Shown: piece by piece, positions 48,247 through 60,558 of the stretch
How positions within the stretch are numbered: position 1 is the stretch's first letter
Layout: every line of letters starts with the position of its first letter
Assembly: GCF_030272615.1 (NCBI RefSeq)
Contig: NC_081410.1
Coordinates: 224,183,415-224,247,414 of the forward strand
Direction: 5' to 3'
Source: Cryptomeria japonica
Taxonomy: Eukaryota > Streptophyta > Pinopsida > Cupressales > Cupressaceae
Length of the DNA: 64,000 nt
Notes under the pieces: model-generated
What the model was told of the DNA's origin: nothing
Databases searched by the model: none
Seen by the model: the letters and a program-made list of their open reading frames with translations, nothing else
Position numbers and translations under genes: made by a program

Positions 48247-51200
48247 TTAATTTACTTCATGAAGGGCCAGAACCCCTAATTCACCTCTCAAATAGGTAAA
48301 TATAGTCTTCAGTAAGGGCTTAGTGAATATGTTTGCTACTTACTCCTTACTGGAAACATGTTGTAATACAACCTTTTTGTTTTGAACCTTCTCTCTCAAT
48401 AAATGATACTTGAGCTCAATGTGCTTAGTTCTAACATGTAATATCGGATTTTTGGAAATATTGATTACACTTGTGTTGTCACAAAATATACTCACCGATT
48501 CAAATATAGGTACTTTGAAACCATCCAATACATGTTTCATCTAGATTGCTTGAGTGCAATTCATAAATGCTGCCACATACTCTGCTTCAGCTGTAGACTA
48601 AGAAGTACAAATCTGCTTCTTACTTGTCCATGAGACTAGTCTTCCACCAAGAAAGAATGCTCCACTGGTTGTGCTCTTTCGGTCATCCACATTACCTCCA
48701 CAATCTGCATCGGTATATACTTTGAGATTGAAATCACCATTATATGGATACCACAATCCATAATCAACTATTCCTTTTAGGTATCTAAGAATCCTCTTGA
48801 CTGCTACCAAGTGGGATTCTCTTGGACTTTTCTGAAAATGAGCTACTATGCCCACTGCACAAGCAATGTCTTATCTGCTGTGCACCACATAGTGCAGCTT
48901 ACCTATCATTGACTGATACTCCTCATTTACCAACGTTGAATCATCTTCCTTAGGCAATTTACATCTAATCACCATCGGTGTACCAACAAGTTCTCTTTCC
49001 TACATGCCAAATGTCTTGAATACCTATTTGACATATTTAGACTAGGTAATAAAGATACCCTCTTTCATTTGCTGTGTCTGTAAACCAATGAAGAACTTTA
49101 TTTCTCCAATCAGAGACATTTCAAACTCTTTCTTCATTTCATTTGCAAATGCATGGCTCATTTCATCATCTCCTCCAAAGATTATGTCATCTACAAACAC
49201 TTCATAGATCATAATCTGATCACCTTCAGATTTCAGGTATATGTTGTTGTCCTCACTTGTTCTCTGAAATCCTATTTTCACAAGATGAGAGTGTAATTGT
49301 TCATACCATGCCCTTGGTGCTTGTTTCAATCCATATAGGGCCTTGTGTAATCTACATACCATGTTACTATCTTCTGATAAGGCAAATCCATCTGGTTGCT
49401 CAATATACACTTCTTCTTCTTCTAGGATTCCATTCAAGAACGCAGACTTCACATCCATCTGGTATATCTTAAATCTCTTAAATGCTACAAATGCAAGTAG
49501 CATTCGAACACCTTCTAGTCTATCCACATGGGAAAAGATTTCTCCATAGTCTTCTCCTTCTTCCTAATCATATCCCTTGCATACAAGTCTTGCCTTGTTC
49601 CTTACAACTGTGCCTTCTCCATTCAACTTATTCCTGAAGACCCATTTGGTACCTATGACATTCTTGTGTTCTGGTCTGGGTACCAAAGACCATGTTGCAT
49701 TCTTTTCTATCTAGTCTAGCTCCTCTTCCATTGCCTTAATCTAGTCTTCATTTGTAAGTGCTTCTCTAGAAGTCTTAGGCTCAAATTCAGAAATCATGCA
49801 AGAGTTTTCTTTTACCTTTCTTCTTGTGATTATCCTTGCATCTTTATCTCCTATGATTTGCTTCAGATCATGATGTAATTTCACATATCTAGGAATGACT
49901 CTAGTTGGTTCTTCTTGCTTTTCCTCCTCTTCTTCTTCTCCATCTTCTTCTTTGCCTACTGTAGCTTCTACCAGTATAGGAACACTTAAGTATTTGCTTG
50001 TTTCTTTCTTAATCGATTCCCAGAAGTTTACACCCGGTTCATCTTCCACTTGCTCGCTGCAGATTTCCTTAGGTTTCTCAAGGGATTCATCAACCTTGAC
50101 ATTGATACTCTCAACAATTTTTTGAGTCTTGTTGTTGTATCACTTGAGAGATTTGTTCTTAGTGGAATATCCCAGAAATATTCCTTCCTCACATTTAGCA
50201 TCAAACTTGATCAGATGCTCACCTCTTGATATAACACTTACTACCAAATACTTTAAAGTAACTCATAGTGGGAGTATTCTTGGTCCAATACTCATAAGGG
50301 GTTTTATCTTTACCTTTCTTGATGAGTACCTGGTTCATAGTATAGACTACAATGCTCACCACTTCTCTCCAAAAAGTGTGAGCAACCTTTCCTTGGATCA
50401 ACATTTTTCTGGCCGCTTCAACTATAGTCATGTTATTCCTTTCTGCTATGTCGTTCTGTTGTGGTGTCCTTGGGGCACACAACTTCCTCTTGATACCATT
50501 CTCTTCACAGTACTAGTTGAATTCATAAGAAGTGAATTCACCTCCTTGATCAGTTCTTAGGCATTTTATCCTTTGACCACTTTCCTTCTGTACCAATTCT
50601 CTAAAGGATTTGAACTTTCCAAATGCCTCAGACTTGTCTTTCAAGAATGTGACCCACATCATTCTTGAGCAATCATCAGTAAAAATCATGAAATATCAAT
50701 CTCCCTGAATACTTCTTGTTTTCATAGAACCACACAGATCGGTGTGCACAAGAGTAAGTAAGTTTTTTGCTGAAAAAGTCTTACCTTTGAATGTTGAGGA
50801 AGACATCTTTCCAAGTTGACATTCTCTGCACAAAGAATTCTCCAGTTTGTTCAACAAAGGCAATCCTCTTACTGCCTTGATCTTACTGGCCTTTACAATA
50901 TTATCAAAATTTATATGACAAAGTCTCCTATGCCATATCCAACTGTCATCAAACTTCACCATCAGTCACTAACTAATCTTGGCATTCAACTTAAATAAGT
51001 TACCTCTAGTCTGCTTACCGGTAGCGATAAGTTCACCACTCTTTCCAATTATATTGCAGACTCCACCTTTGAACTCCAGAATGAGTCTTTTGTCATTTAG
51101 CTGGGAAACACTCAAAAGGTTGTGCTTAAGACCTTCTACCCAGTAGACATCATCCGCACTGCTCTTTCCATTTAGTGAGATGGATCCTTTACCTTTTACC

Positions 51201-52344
51201 AAGCAAGGTGCATTGTTGCCAAACATGACAACACCTCCATGATATTCTTCCAAAGATAGAAACTTTCTTCGATCACCAGTCATGTGGTGAGAACACCCGC
51301 TATCAATGATCCACTCATTAGAGTTGTCAATGTGAGAGACAAGGGCTTTCTTGTCAGACACTTCTTCCTTTACAACTACAAATACTATGTCTTCATTCTC
51401 TTCATCCTTAGATTCTTCATCAGTAACACCTTCATCAATTGCAACAAGACAATTTCTTCTACTTCCTCCTTTATACTTTCTAAACCTCTTTGGTCTATCC
51501 TTATTGTCATTGTTAGGATAGTTAATAGCTATATGTCCTATCTTATTGCAGGAAAAACATTTTAAAGGAAGCTTACCTCTGTATTTTCTGATGCCTTTTG
51601 GAAGTGTCTTGGAAAGAAGAGCTTCAAACTCCATCAGAATCTTTTCATCATCCATACCTCTGCTTTGCATGGATTCATAACTGGTACTTACTTCTTTTCC
51701 TTTTCTGGTTGGTGCAACAGATGCTCTAAAAGTTGACTCAGTCTTCTGAACACTGCCATCATAGCTATTCAACTCATATGCTGTCAACTTTGCAATGATA
51801 GAGTCTAAGGATACCTTGGTTTTATCGATAGACCTTAGCTCATGAATAGCAACAACTGTGATTGCATAGACCGGTAACAATGACTCAAAAATTTACTGAC
51901 AACGGTGGCATCATCAATTGTTCCACCAGTGCTCTTGATATCTCCAACCAGAGTCTTGATCCTTATGCCATATTGTTGAATGGTCTCACCTTTAACCATC
52001 CTCATGTCTTCAAATTTTCCTCTAAGGATTTATTTCTTAGCTTGCTTGACATGCTCATCACCACCATAACTAGTTTCAAGTGTGTCCCATACATCCTTAG
52101 GAGTGTCCTTATCTTGTACATCAATAAACTCAATATCGAACAAACTGCTAATAAGGGCTTCCATGACTTGCCCATTTTCTTGCTCTCTTTTCTGATCATC
52201 GGTTAGAGTGCTAGTGGAGATTGCATAGGCATTCTCAACATAGCTCCAGTGTTGAACACCCAAAATCTTGATATAAATCTTCATTCTGTCCTTCCATATT
52301 TTGAAGTTATCTCTATTGAACTTAGGACCTTCCCTCTTCATCAT
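48247..52344 (-). pseudogene. Copia C gag-pol, broken
   Basis: The start MMKREGPKFNR at 52344 lies 70 bases inside the LTR edge. The gag UBN2 part is broken near 52030 and 51880. The knuckle CFSCNKIGHIAINY has its last Cys changed to Tyr. The protease DSG is intact (51300). The integrase has VHTDLCGSM (first Asp kept, 50740). RT has FVDDIIFGG (49190) and RNase H has TDADCGGNVDD (48700). The end signature leads to a stop at 48247. Stops include TAG at expected Gln (49042, 48600, 49565, 49700) and at expected Trp (48541, 49743). Confidence 0.93.
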
Positions 52345-52401
52345 TAAAGCAAGATATTTTACCTCAAGCAGTTAAGCTTATATCACTGAGGACTTGGAGT
52401 T

Positions 52402-52413
52402 GCTCTAATACCA
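52402..52413 (-). promoter_or_regulatory. Primer binding site of copia C, one change
   Basis: The complement of GCTCTAATACCA reads TGGTATTAGAGC. It differs from the initiator Met-tRNA complement at one base (C to T), the same base that is altered in copia F. Two bases separate it from the LTR. Confidence 0.9.
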
Positions 52414-52415
52414 AT

Positions 52416-53873
52416 TGATGAATAATGATAAACAAATGATACCCTAACTGGTACTGAGAGGGGGGGGGGGTGAATCAGCACAGACAAAAACTTCTCAACA
52501 TCTTTTCAAGTTAAAACAATGATAACCGGTTGTCTTCATCATTGAACTTAACCATGGCAGTATCGGTTAAACACAGTAAGACTTCAGACATCTAAACTAG
52601 TAAAACTAAATACTTCAAATATCATTTAACACTTGATAACTACTTCACCCATATACATATCCATGTGTTGTATTAGTAATACCATAACCATTAGCTCTGC
52701 ATGCATAATCACCTAAACAAAGAATACTCAATCATCACATGAAAAATGCACAACTCATGACACACAGATTTTTCACATGGAAACCCAAAAGGGAAAAACC
52801 ACGGTGGGGATGAATACCCACAAGCTTGTTTTTGCACTCTTTTGAAGCTCACTCTGTTAGGAGCCTAGTCCAGTTAAAGACTTTACAATAAGGTTCTGTT
52901 AGGAACCGATCCTGTTAAAGATCACCCGGTTAAGGGATGGCTATATACCCTATTAAAGGTTGAAACCCTATTAAAGGTTACCTTGCTAGAGGATTTGAAG
53001 AACTCAATGAACTTGAGTCACGTGGTTAGAGGTTTAACAATAAGCCTGTTAAAGCTACTCGACAAAGGGATTTTCCTACTATTGAAATGGTTAGCAGACA
53101 ACAGGTAAAGCTTTGATCTGATAACAACACTATATGCTAAGGCAGATCCTTTTCAGTTCCTCTACTCTATAATCACACTTTGCAATCACACTCTATAGTT
53201 TTCCACTCACTGGTCTAGCAAGTATCTCATCACTTGGATACAAACACAACATTTGCCAACACTTACCATAATAAACATCATCGACCTTATAGACAATAAT
53301 TAGGTCGGTAGCATAAACCCTAAACCTTAAATATTTTAGGTTTACAATTACAAGCGGTCCGATCTTGACTGTTAAAACACTTTGCATATAATAAAACAAT
53401 CTCAAATAGATCACAAGTCATTTTGCATCATCCATTATTCACTACACATAGAAATCAGTAACCCATCACGCTTTATTCTCATACTGCTAAGAAGAATGTT
53501 CATTCCCAAGGTAGACATTTAATGCAATCGATCTTCACATGCAAGATCCTCAAGGAAATTCTTCATGTGCACAAAACTGACGTGGCATCTCAATCTCATC
53601 CTTATTTCTAAGCTAACTCATCATAGAATATCACTGGATGCATTGCACAAGCTAGATTGCCAAATCAGAAACCCTAGAGCTGAGACTACCAATCGGTAGT
53701 CACACTTAGTGAAATCGTGACACCAGTTCACTTCATCTCTTCATACAGGTTCTCCAACTTGAACATCAATAACAACTTCTTCCAATCTTCATACCTGTTG
53801 ACTTGTACTTATTGACATCAATGACAACATATATTATCATCATATCATCATACCAGTTCATCATATGCCAACA
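52416..53873 (-). repeat. 5' LTR of copia C
   Basis: 1458 bp, plus-strand TGATGAATAATGATA to ATATGCCAACA. It contains an 11-12 base G run within GAGAGGGGGGGG (52456-52471), the reverse of the conserved CCCCCCTCTC tract near the LTR 3' end. Confidence 0.93.
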
Positions 53874-54992
53874 GGTCTTGCATTATTTCTCTGACCCATT
53901 CTCATTCTGCAATTTGCTGGAACATGACCAAAATTACCACAAGTAGAATAGGTGTCATTGAACCGATTACTCATTTTATTAGGGCTAACCGATTTAAATG
54001 GCAATCTTGATACATTTGATTTGAACATGCATTCTTCAACTTTGTGTCCATATTTATTGCATGTAAAGTAATATCCATAAAATTTTCTTCTATTTGACAT
54101 GCTGCTAGATCAAGATCTACACTGATAAGCAGTGTGACCATACTTGTGACAATTATGGCAGTAACTATCAAAGGTGAAAGACTTCTTTTGACTAATCAGT
54201 TGGTTCTACAGACATCAAACTTATGACCCGGTTTACCACAATGATTGCAAGAAGATTTAGAAAACTTCATACCTTTCATTCTTGAATTGTTCCTTTTATC
54301 ATCCTTCATCCTTTTGGATTTAGATGATTCTCCAGTTTCCATAGGCATTGTCTCGGAGTAACCAGGACTGGTTGTCTCCTTTGTTCTCCTCTAAGCTTTT
54401 AGTTGTTCATCTATCTTCTCAAAGCTTTCATTAAATTTACTCTCATCTTTTCATTTCTCTCTTTTGCAACTTTCAACTCATTTTTGAGTTGTTCAATCTC
54501 TTTCATCATCTTCTCCTTTTCCTCTATGTTGTCATGCAGATTCTCATGTATGTATTTATTTTCTTGAGTGAGAATTCAGATTTCTTCATCTTTTTCAATG
54601 ATGATTGCATCATTTTCTCTTAGGGCTTCTTAAGAAATCCTTTTGGCTTTTTAAGCTTTTGACAAAGCTTCTTCTCCATATCTTTTTCTTTCATCTACGT
54701 TTTTGCTAGCTTCTAGTATTTTAGTCATTCTCAGGGCCTAACTTTCATGTTATCTTTTTAGATATGCGATTTCTTCAGTTAGCTTCTTATTCTTTTCCAT
54801 CAGTTCTGAGACTGCTTCTTCTGCTTCTTCAGATCCACTTTGCTTAGAGAGTTGATATATGATATCCTGACTCTCATTTAGTTGTAGAGCTAGTTCCTTT
54901 CTTTTAGCAAAAGATTTTCTTAGCCTCTCTTTCAGCTGAGCAATTATTTGATTAACTTCATCAATCTTCTTCTAATACAGGTATTCCTCCAT
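53874..54992 (-). pseudogene. Copia D gag: coiled coil plus four zinc knuckles
   Basis: The start ATG (complement 54990-54992, MEEYLY) follows the leader directly. About 180 residues of heptad-like, Glu/Lys-rich sequence follow (SQDIIYQLSKQ, KNKKLTEEIAYLK, EKDEEI, EKEKMMKEIEQLKNELKVAK) with several TAG stops. Four CX2CX4HX4C units come next: CNHCGKPGHKFDVC (54255 down), CHNCHKYGHTAYQC, a third and a fourth with the first Cys changed to Tyr (TCNKYGHKVEEC, TCGNFGHVPANC). The UBN2 capsid domain found at the gag start of C, F and G is absent. Frameshifts lie near 54460 and 54180. Confidence 0.75.
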
Positions 54993-55035
54993 GATCTTTT
55001 CCTCAAGTTGTCAAGCTTTTCCTAAGAGGACCAAG

Positions 55036-55047
55036 GCTCTGATACCA
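55036..55047 (-). promoter_or_regulatory. Primer binding site of copia D
   Basis: GCTCTGATACCA, complement of TGGTATCAGAGC, two bases from the LTR edge at 55050. The shared leader motif follows at 55015-54994 (minus). Confidence 0.93.
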
Positions 55048-55049
55048 AT

Positions 55050-56134
55050 TGTTAGTATTAACCAGTGACTAAGAGGGGGGCTGAATAAGTCAAAACAATT
55101 TTCAACACAATTCAAACATTCAAGCTGACCAGTCTACAACTATCCTTGAAAATTAACTTAAGCATTGCATAAATCATGAAAGAAGAGAATCATCAAAGAA
55201 AATAGATTTGCATGCACAAATAAGAATCACATAACACTAGAAATTATATGTGGAAACCCTTGTTTAGAGGGATAAAACCACAATGGGGATAACCCACAAT
55301 CTCTTTTACTGCAATGAAAAAGAGTGCCCTATTAAGAGATTACAACTAGTTCTTTCGGAGAACATCACCCTGTTAGAAGTGATTGGTATCCTTTTAAGAA
55401 TACCTTAGAACCTATTAAAGTTCACCTTGCTAGAGGATTTTACAACTTCATATATGAAGTGACTCGGTCAAGAGATTTTACATAAAGAACTAGTTAAGAT
55501 TCACCCTGTTAAAGGATTTACAATGATGCAATTGTTAGAAGGCAACAAAGATGATTGATATGTCTGATGACACTACCTCTGTCTCATAGATCCACTTTGC
55601 ATGCTCTATTCTTCTAATCAGTGTCGGCTTCACCAATTCATACCTCTATCTATTGTACTCTATTCTGCTCCCCCTGTTTAGATTCACATAGATCATTTTT
55701 ACATTGACAACAACATAATCAGAATGAATTATGTGAATATATTAGCCTTTCGATCTGATGCCAACTTTCCCTCCAAAAATCTAATTCAAGATTCTATTAC
55801 CATGCCTTAAATTACTCTCCAAAAATTATTCTAGGAATATCATTCAAGACAGTCGTTCATGCTGATAAGTCTGCCAGTTGAAAAGAGAAGAGTCTCGGTT
55901 CAACTGGATGTTATCTGGGTATGTTGGTTGAGACTCCTGTATTGCAAGTTGTCGCTTATGTACCGGTCCAATTCTTCTTAACCAGTTACCTCTTGTATAC
56001 TGGTCTATTCACTGCTTAGCCAGTTACCTCTTGTATACCAGTCTACTTATTTCTTAGTCTGTTAACCTCTGTATACTAGTCTAGTCACTACTTAGCCAGT
56101 TAAACCCTGTATACCACTCTACTCACTGCCAACA
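55050..56134 (-). repeat. 5' LTR of copia D
   Basis: About 1085 bp, plus-strand TGTTAGTATTAACCAGTGAC to CACTGCCAACA. A repeated 'ccagtta(a)cctcttgtataccagtcta' unit of about 40 bp occurs four to five times at 55980-56120. No second copy of this LTR is in the window. Confidence 0.85.
55965..56125 (-). repeat. Tandem repeat of about 40 bp inside the copia D LTR
   Basis: 'ttcttaaccagttacctcttgtatactggtctattcactgc' and variants repeat from 55975 to 56120. Each carries a CCAGTTA and an AC(C/T)(A/G)GT(C/A) word, so the ACCGGT-like motif is amplified here. Confidence 0.75.
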
Positions 56135-56267
56135 GGAATAAGGACTCTTGCTCTTCACCCGTTACCCTTTACTCCTTTACCGATGGATTGTGGAGAGTTA
56201 GAAGAAGATGTTTCCAACAATGACAACAATTTCACCAGTCATACAAAATGCATCATAATGCCAACAA
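56135..56267. other. Short flank between copia D and copia G
   Basis: 133 bases, no element recognised. It is open in frame with the copia G gag, which makes the ORF start at 56183 look longer than the true gag part. The residues before TAYEVW have no match in related gags. Confidence 0.55.
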
Positions 56268-56272
56268 AGACT

Positions 56273-59200
56273 GCATATGAAGTTTGGAAGAAACTGGAAG
56301 ATATCTATAGAGGTGATGAACATGTTATGATTGCCAAGGAAGAGAGTCTTAGAGGTAAATTTGATTATATGTGGATGGCTGAAGGAGAAAAAATTCAACA
56401 GTATGGTCAGAGGATCAAGGAGACAGTCGGAGAAATAAAAAGTGTTGGAGGTACAGTGGAGGATACCACAATGGTTAGAAAGGTGTTCAAAACCCTTCTT
56501 CCAGTCTATGCTATCCGAGTTGCATCCATTCAGGAACTCAAATCTATTGATAAGACTAACGTAACTCTTGACTTTATCATTGGTAAATTGACTACTTTTA
56601 AATTAAATGGTTTTGATGGAAGTGTTCAGAGATCAGAATATGCATGTAAAGCCTCAGTATCAACCCCACCGATAAGGAAAAGTAGAGAAGTGGGCTACAA
56701 TCATGAGTCTAGATCCAACAAAGAGGTAGATGATGAAGATAGTTTGATAGAGCTTTAAGCATTGTTGGCCAAGTGGTTACCCAGAGGTATAGGTAAGTAT
56801 AGAGGTAAATTGCCATTGAAATGTTTTGCATGTAACCGGATTGGACATATTGCTACTAACTGTCCTAATAGAGATAATGAGGAAACAAAAGAGAAGTGCA
56901 GGAAGTATAAAGGTAAAGGTAATTTTTTTTAATCTTATTCCAGTGGATGGAGGAATTAAAGATGAAAAATTTGAGGAATATGGAAATGAGGACATTGTCT
57001 TTGTTACTATCAAAGAAGAGATATCAGATTAGAAGGCATTGGTATCTCACTTAAATAGTTCAGATGATTGGATTATAGATAGTGGTTGTTCACATCACAT
57101 GACTGATGACCAGAGTAAGTTTCTTACTTTGAAAGAATTTGATAGAGGTGTTGTGAGATCTTGGAATGACTCACCATGCAAGGTGAAAGGGAAATGATCC
57201 ATCTCTTTGAATGGTAAGAGTAGTGCAAATGATGTCTACTGGTTGAAGGTATGAAACACAATCTTTTGAGTGTTGCTCAACTCAATGACAAAGCTTATCC
57301 ATTGGAATTCAAGAATGGAGTGTGCAAGATTTATGAAAGCAAATGTGAACTGATTGCAACCGAAAAACAGACAAAAGGGAACTTGTTTCACCTAAACTCT
57401 AAAGTCAATAGTTGTTTAATTGTAAAAGTTGAAGATAGTTGGCTTTGCCATCAAATATTCTGACATATAAACTTTGATAACATTGTAAGAGTCAGTAAGT
57501 TAAAATTAGTAAGAAGTTTTTCATAGTTGGACAAACCAGTGAATACTTTGTGCAAGGAATGTCAGTTAAGGAAAATGACATCCTCAACCTTCAAGAGAAA
57601 ATCTTTTTTAGCTAAATATTTGCTAGATTTGGTTCATATTGATCTATGTGGACCAATGAGGACTAGGAGTATTCAAGGTGATAGGTACTCCATGATTTTT
57701 ATCGATGACTACTCAAGGATGATGTGGGTCACATTCTTGAAAGACAAGACATAAGCATTTGACAAGTTTAATGCATTCAGATCCTTGGTTGAAAATAAAA
57801 GTGGAAGAACGCTTAAGTGCTTAAGAACTGATAAAGGTGGTGAACTTACTTCAGAGGAATTCACTAGGTACTATGAAAACAATGGAATTAAGAGGCAACT
57901 TTCTGCACCTAGGACACCACAGAAAAACGGTATTGCAGAAAGAAACAACCAGTCAGTTGTTGAAGCTGCTAGGACTATGCTAATTCAAGGAGGTGTAGCT
58001 ACGACATTCTGGAGAGAGGCTATCAGCACAACTATTTATACAATGAACCGGTTATTGGTTAAAAGAGGTAAGGATAAAACACCCTACGAATGTTGGTATG
58101 GTAGATCACCTAATGTCAGTTACTTTAAAATTTTTGGTAGCAGATGTTATATCAAAAGAGGTGATTATATTGGTAAATTTGATGCCAACAGTGAGGAAGG
58201 CATATTTCTTGGTTACCCCACCAAGAGAAAATCTTACAAGTGTTACAACAACCGAACTAAGAAGATCATTGAAAGTGTTAATGTCCGAGTTGATGAATTT
58301 CCTAAGAAATCAGAAGAAACTACCAAGGAGAAGGAAGAAGAAAAACCTTACACACTGTTTTTGGAAACGCAACCGATAAAGCCAGAAGTTGGAGAATAGA
58401 AGAGAGAAGCCCCAGTTCATCTAGAATAGGGAGGTCCAATAGAAGATGTAGAAAGTGAAGAAGAAGAACCTGATAACCAGGATCATGTTATTCCAAGGTA
58501 TGTTAGACTCAATCATAGCCCCGATCAGATTATTGGAGACATGAATGCAGGTGTGTTAACTAGAAGAGGGATAAGAGAAAACTCTTGTATGATCTCCACC
58601 ATTGAGCCTAGAACAACAAAATAATCCTTTGGAGATGAACATAGGATCAAGGCAATGGAAGAAGAACTTCACTAGATAGAGAAGAACAATACTTGGTCAT
58701 TGGTACCTAGACCAGAGAACAAGAATGTAATAGGTACAAATGGGCATTCAAAAATAAACTGAATGAAGATGGAGTAGTGGTAAGAAATAAAGCTAGACTG
58801 GTATGCAAATGATATGCACAAGAGGAAGGTGAAGACTATGGTGAGACATTTGCACCAGTAGCAAGATTGAAAGGAGTAAGGACTCTACTTGCATTTGCAG
58901 CATGCAGAGGATTCAAGGTGTATCAGATGGATGTTAAGTCAACATTCCTAAATCGAATATTGGAAGAGGAAGTCTACATTGAACAACTAGATGGTTATGC
59001 TTTAACTTTAGAAAAGGATATGGTGTGCAAATTACATAAGGCATTATATGGACTGAAGAAAGCACCTAGAGCATGGTATAAAAGATTGCACTCTCACTTA
59101 GTGAAGATAGGTTTTCAAAGAACCAGTGAAGATAGTAACATATATCTCAGGACAGAAGGAGATAAGATACTGGTATGCAAGGTATTTGTGGATGATATCA

Positions 59201-60218
59201 TTTTTAGAGGTCATGATGACATGTGTGATGATTTTGTTAATGAAATGAAGAATGAGTCTAAGATGTCACTGGTAGGTGAGATAAAAACTTTCATAGGTTT
59301 GCAAATCCAATAGATGAAGGAAGGTATTTTAATCACACAATCCAAGTATGTGAAGGAAGTGTTAAGAACTTTTTGAATGGGAGATTGTAAATGAGTTGGA
59401 ACACCAATTGATATAGGTTGTGAATTGTCAAAGGAGGATGATTCTGCACCAATTGATGAAAAAGAGTATAGGTCCATGATATGGTGTGCAAACTACATAA
59501 GGAATTATATGGATTGAAGCAAGCACTTAGAGCATGGTATGAAAGATTACTATAGGTTCATGATAGGTAAACTACATTAAGTTGTGCACAATAGACCGAA
59601 CATTGCTCATGCAGTAGGATTGGATGCTAGATTTTTAAAAAGTTCGAAGGAGACATATGGTTGCAACCAAAACAATTTTCTGGTATCTAAAAGGCACAAT
59701 TGTTATGGATTATGGTATCCATATGCTAAAAAAATTGATTTAAAGTCTATACAGATGCAGACTGGGAAGGCAATATTGATGATAGGAAGAGTACAATTGG
59801 AGGAGCATTTTATCTTGGAGGCATAATAGTGTCTTGGAGCAGTAAGAAACTAAGTTGTATCTCTCAATCAACTGCAGAAGTTGAATATGTTGTAGATTAC
59901 ATGAATTGTACCCAAGCAATTCGGATGAAACACATTTTGGAAGGTTTCAAGTTGAAGATATCAGATTTGGTGATAATTTTCTGTGATAACACAAGTGATA
60001 TAAATATTTCTAAGAACCTGATGTTGCATGCTAGAACTAAGCATATTGACCTGAAGTATCATTTCCTGAGAGAGAAAGTGCAAATAAAAGATGTATCACT
60101 TGAGAATGTATCTACTAAAGAAAAGCTAGCAGATATCTTTACTAAACCTCTACCTAAGGATACATTTGAATATCTTAGAGGTAAGTTAGGGGTTGTACCC
60201 CTAAATGAATTCAATTAA
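56273..60218 (+). pseudogene. Copia G gag (C-terminal part) and pol, broken
   Basis: Begins at AYEVWKKLEDIYRGDEHV. The knuckle CFACNRIGHIATNC is intact (56821-56862). Protease DSG is present (57078). The integrase zinc Cys is changed at 'LCHQIFxHINF' (57455). Core VHIDLCGPM, TDKGGEL and AERNNQ keep D, D and E with 35 residues between the last two. RT has FVDDIIFRG (59188). A 71-bp block of RT code is inserted at 59478-59548. RNase H is damaged near 59700 but keeps FCDNTSDINI. Stops include 56758, 57031, 57463, 57752 and 58399. The stop after GVVPLNEFN is at 60216-60218. Confidence 0.92.
59478..59548 (+). repeat. 71-bp templated insertion copied from the RT region
   Basis: GATATGGTGTGCAAACTACA onward matches 59017-59087 over 71 bases with about eight differences. 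It interrupts the KEYRSMI(G)K code, and the words before and after it are duplicated (TATAGGTCCATGAT 59467-59480; TATAGGTTCATGAT 59551-59564). Confidence 0.85.
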
Positions 60219-60558
60219 GAAAATGTGGAAGACATCAGTTGTAGAGACTATTAAAGATATTGAAGAAGGATTGGTGTAGAGTGGAGCTACACCACAGGGG
60301 GAACAACTAGTTGCAGATTGGTGAAGAATGGATGAGAACCAGAATGGTTTACGTTCACTTTGGAATTGTTGTCAAATGAAGAACTGTATATAATTGAGAG
60401 CCAGTTACCAACTAAAGATATGAAGATACAGTTGAAGGACAGAATATGATTAAAAAATATAAACCAGGATTCCTATACTTGTGTATGCGCTTTACTCTCA
60501 ATCATGACAATCAATTGGTATTTGTATTTGTATTACCATCAATGCCAAAGGGGAAGAA
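60219..60558 (+). other. Copia G 3' untranslated region with polypurine tracts
   Basis: Contains CACAGGGGGAACAAC (60292-60306) and, touching the LTR, CCAAAGGGGAAGAA (60545-60558) in the 'accatcaatgccaaag' context. The intermediate tract seen in the relatives ('tttgg.attgttgtcaaa', 60359-60377) has lost its G run. Confidence 0.75.

Larger units (their letters stand above)
46656..53873 (-). mobile_element. Copia element C (Ty1/copia, Sirevirus-like), both LTRs present
   Basis: Minus strand: 5' LTR 53873-52416, primer site complement 52402-52413, gag-pol 52344-48247, polypurine tracts, 3' LTR 47998-46656. It is the same family as copia A. The flanking pentamers (GTAAT at 46651-46655; GGTCT at 53874-53878) do not match, unlike those of B, E and F. 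Confidence 0.93.
53874..56134 (-). mobile_element. Copia element D, truncated: 5' LTR, leader and gag only
   Basis: Minus strand: LTR 56134-55050, primer site complement 55036-55047, leader motif, then a gag made of a long coiled coil and four zinc knuckles. It stops abruptly at 53874 against the 5' LTR of copia C. No protease, integrase or RT remains. Confidence 0.85.

Noticed and set aside
56183-56267. Upstream ATG of copia G gag as the true start
   Set aside because: The residues before TAYEVW have no match in related gags. The true start is the MMKKEG at 61921 on the other side of the LTR.
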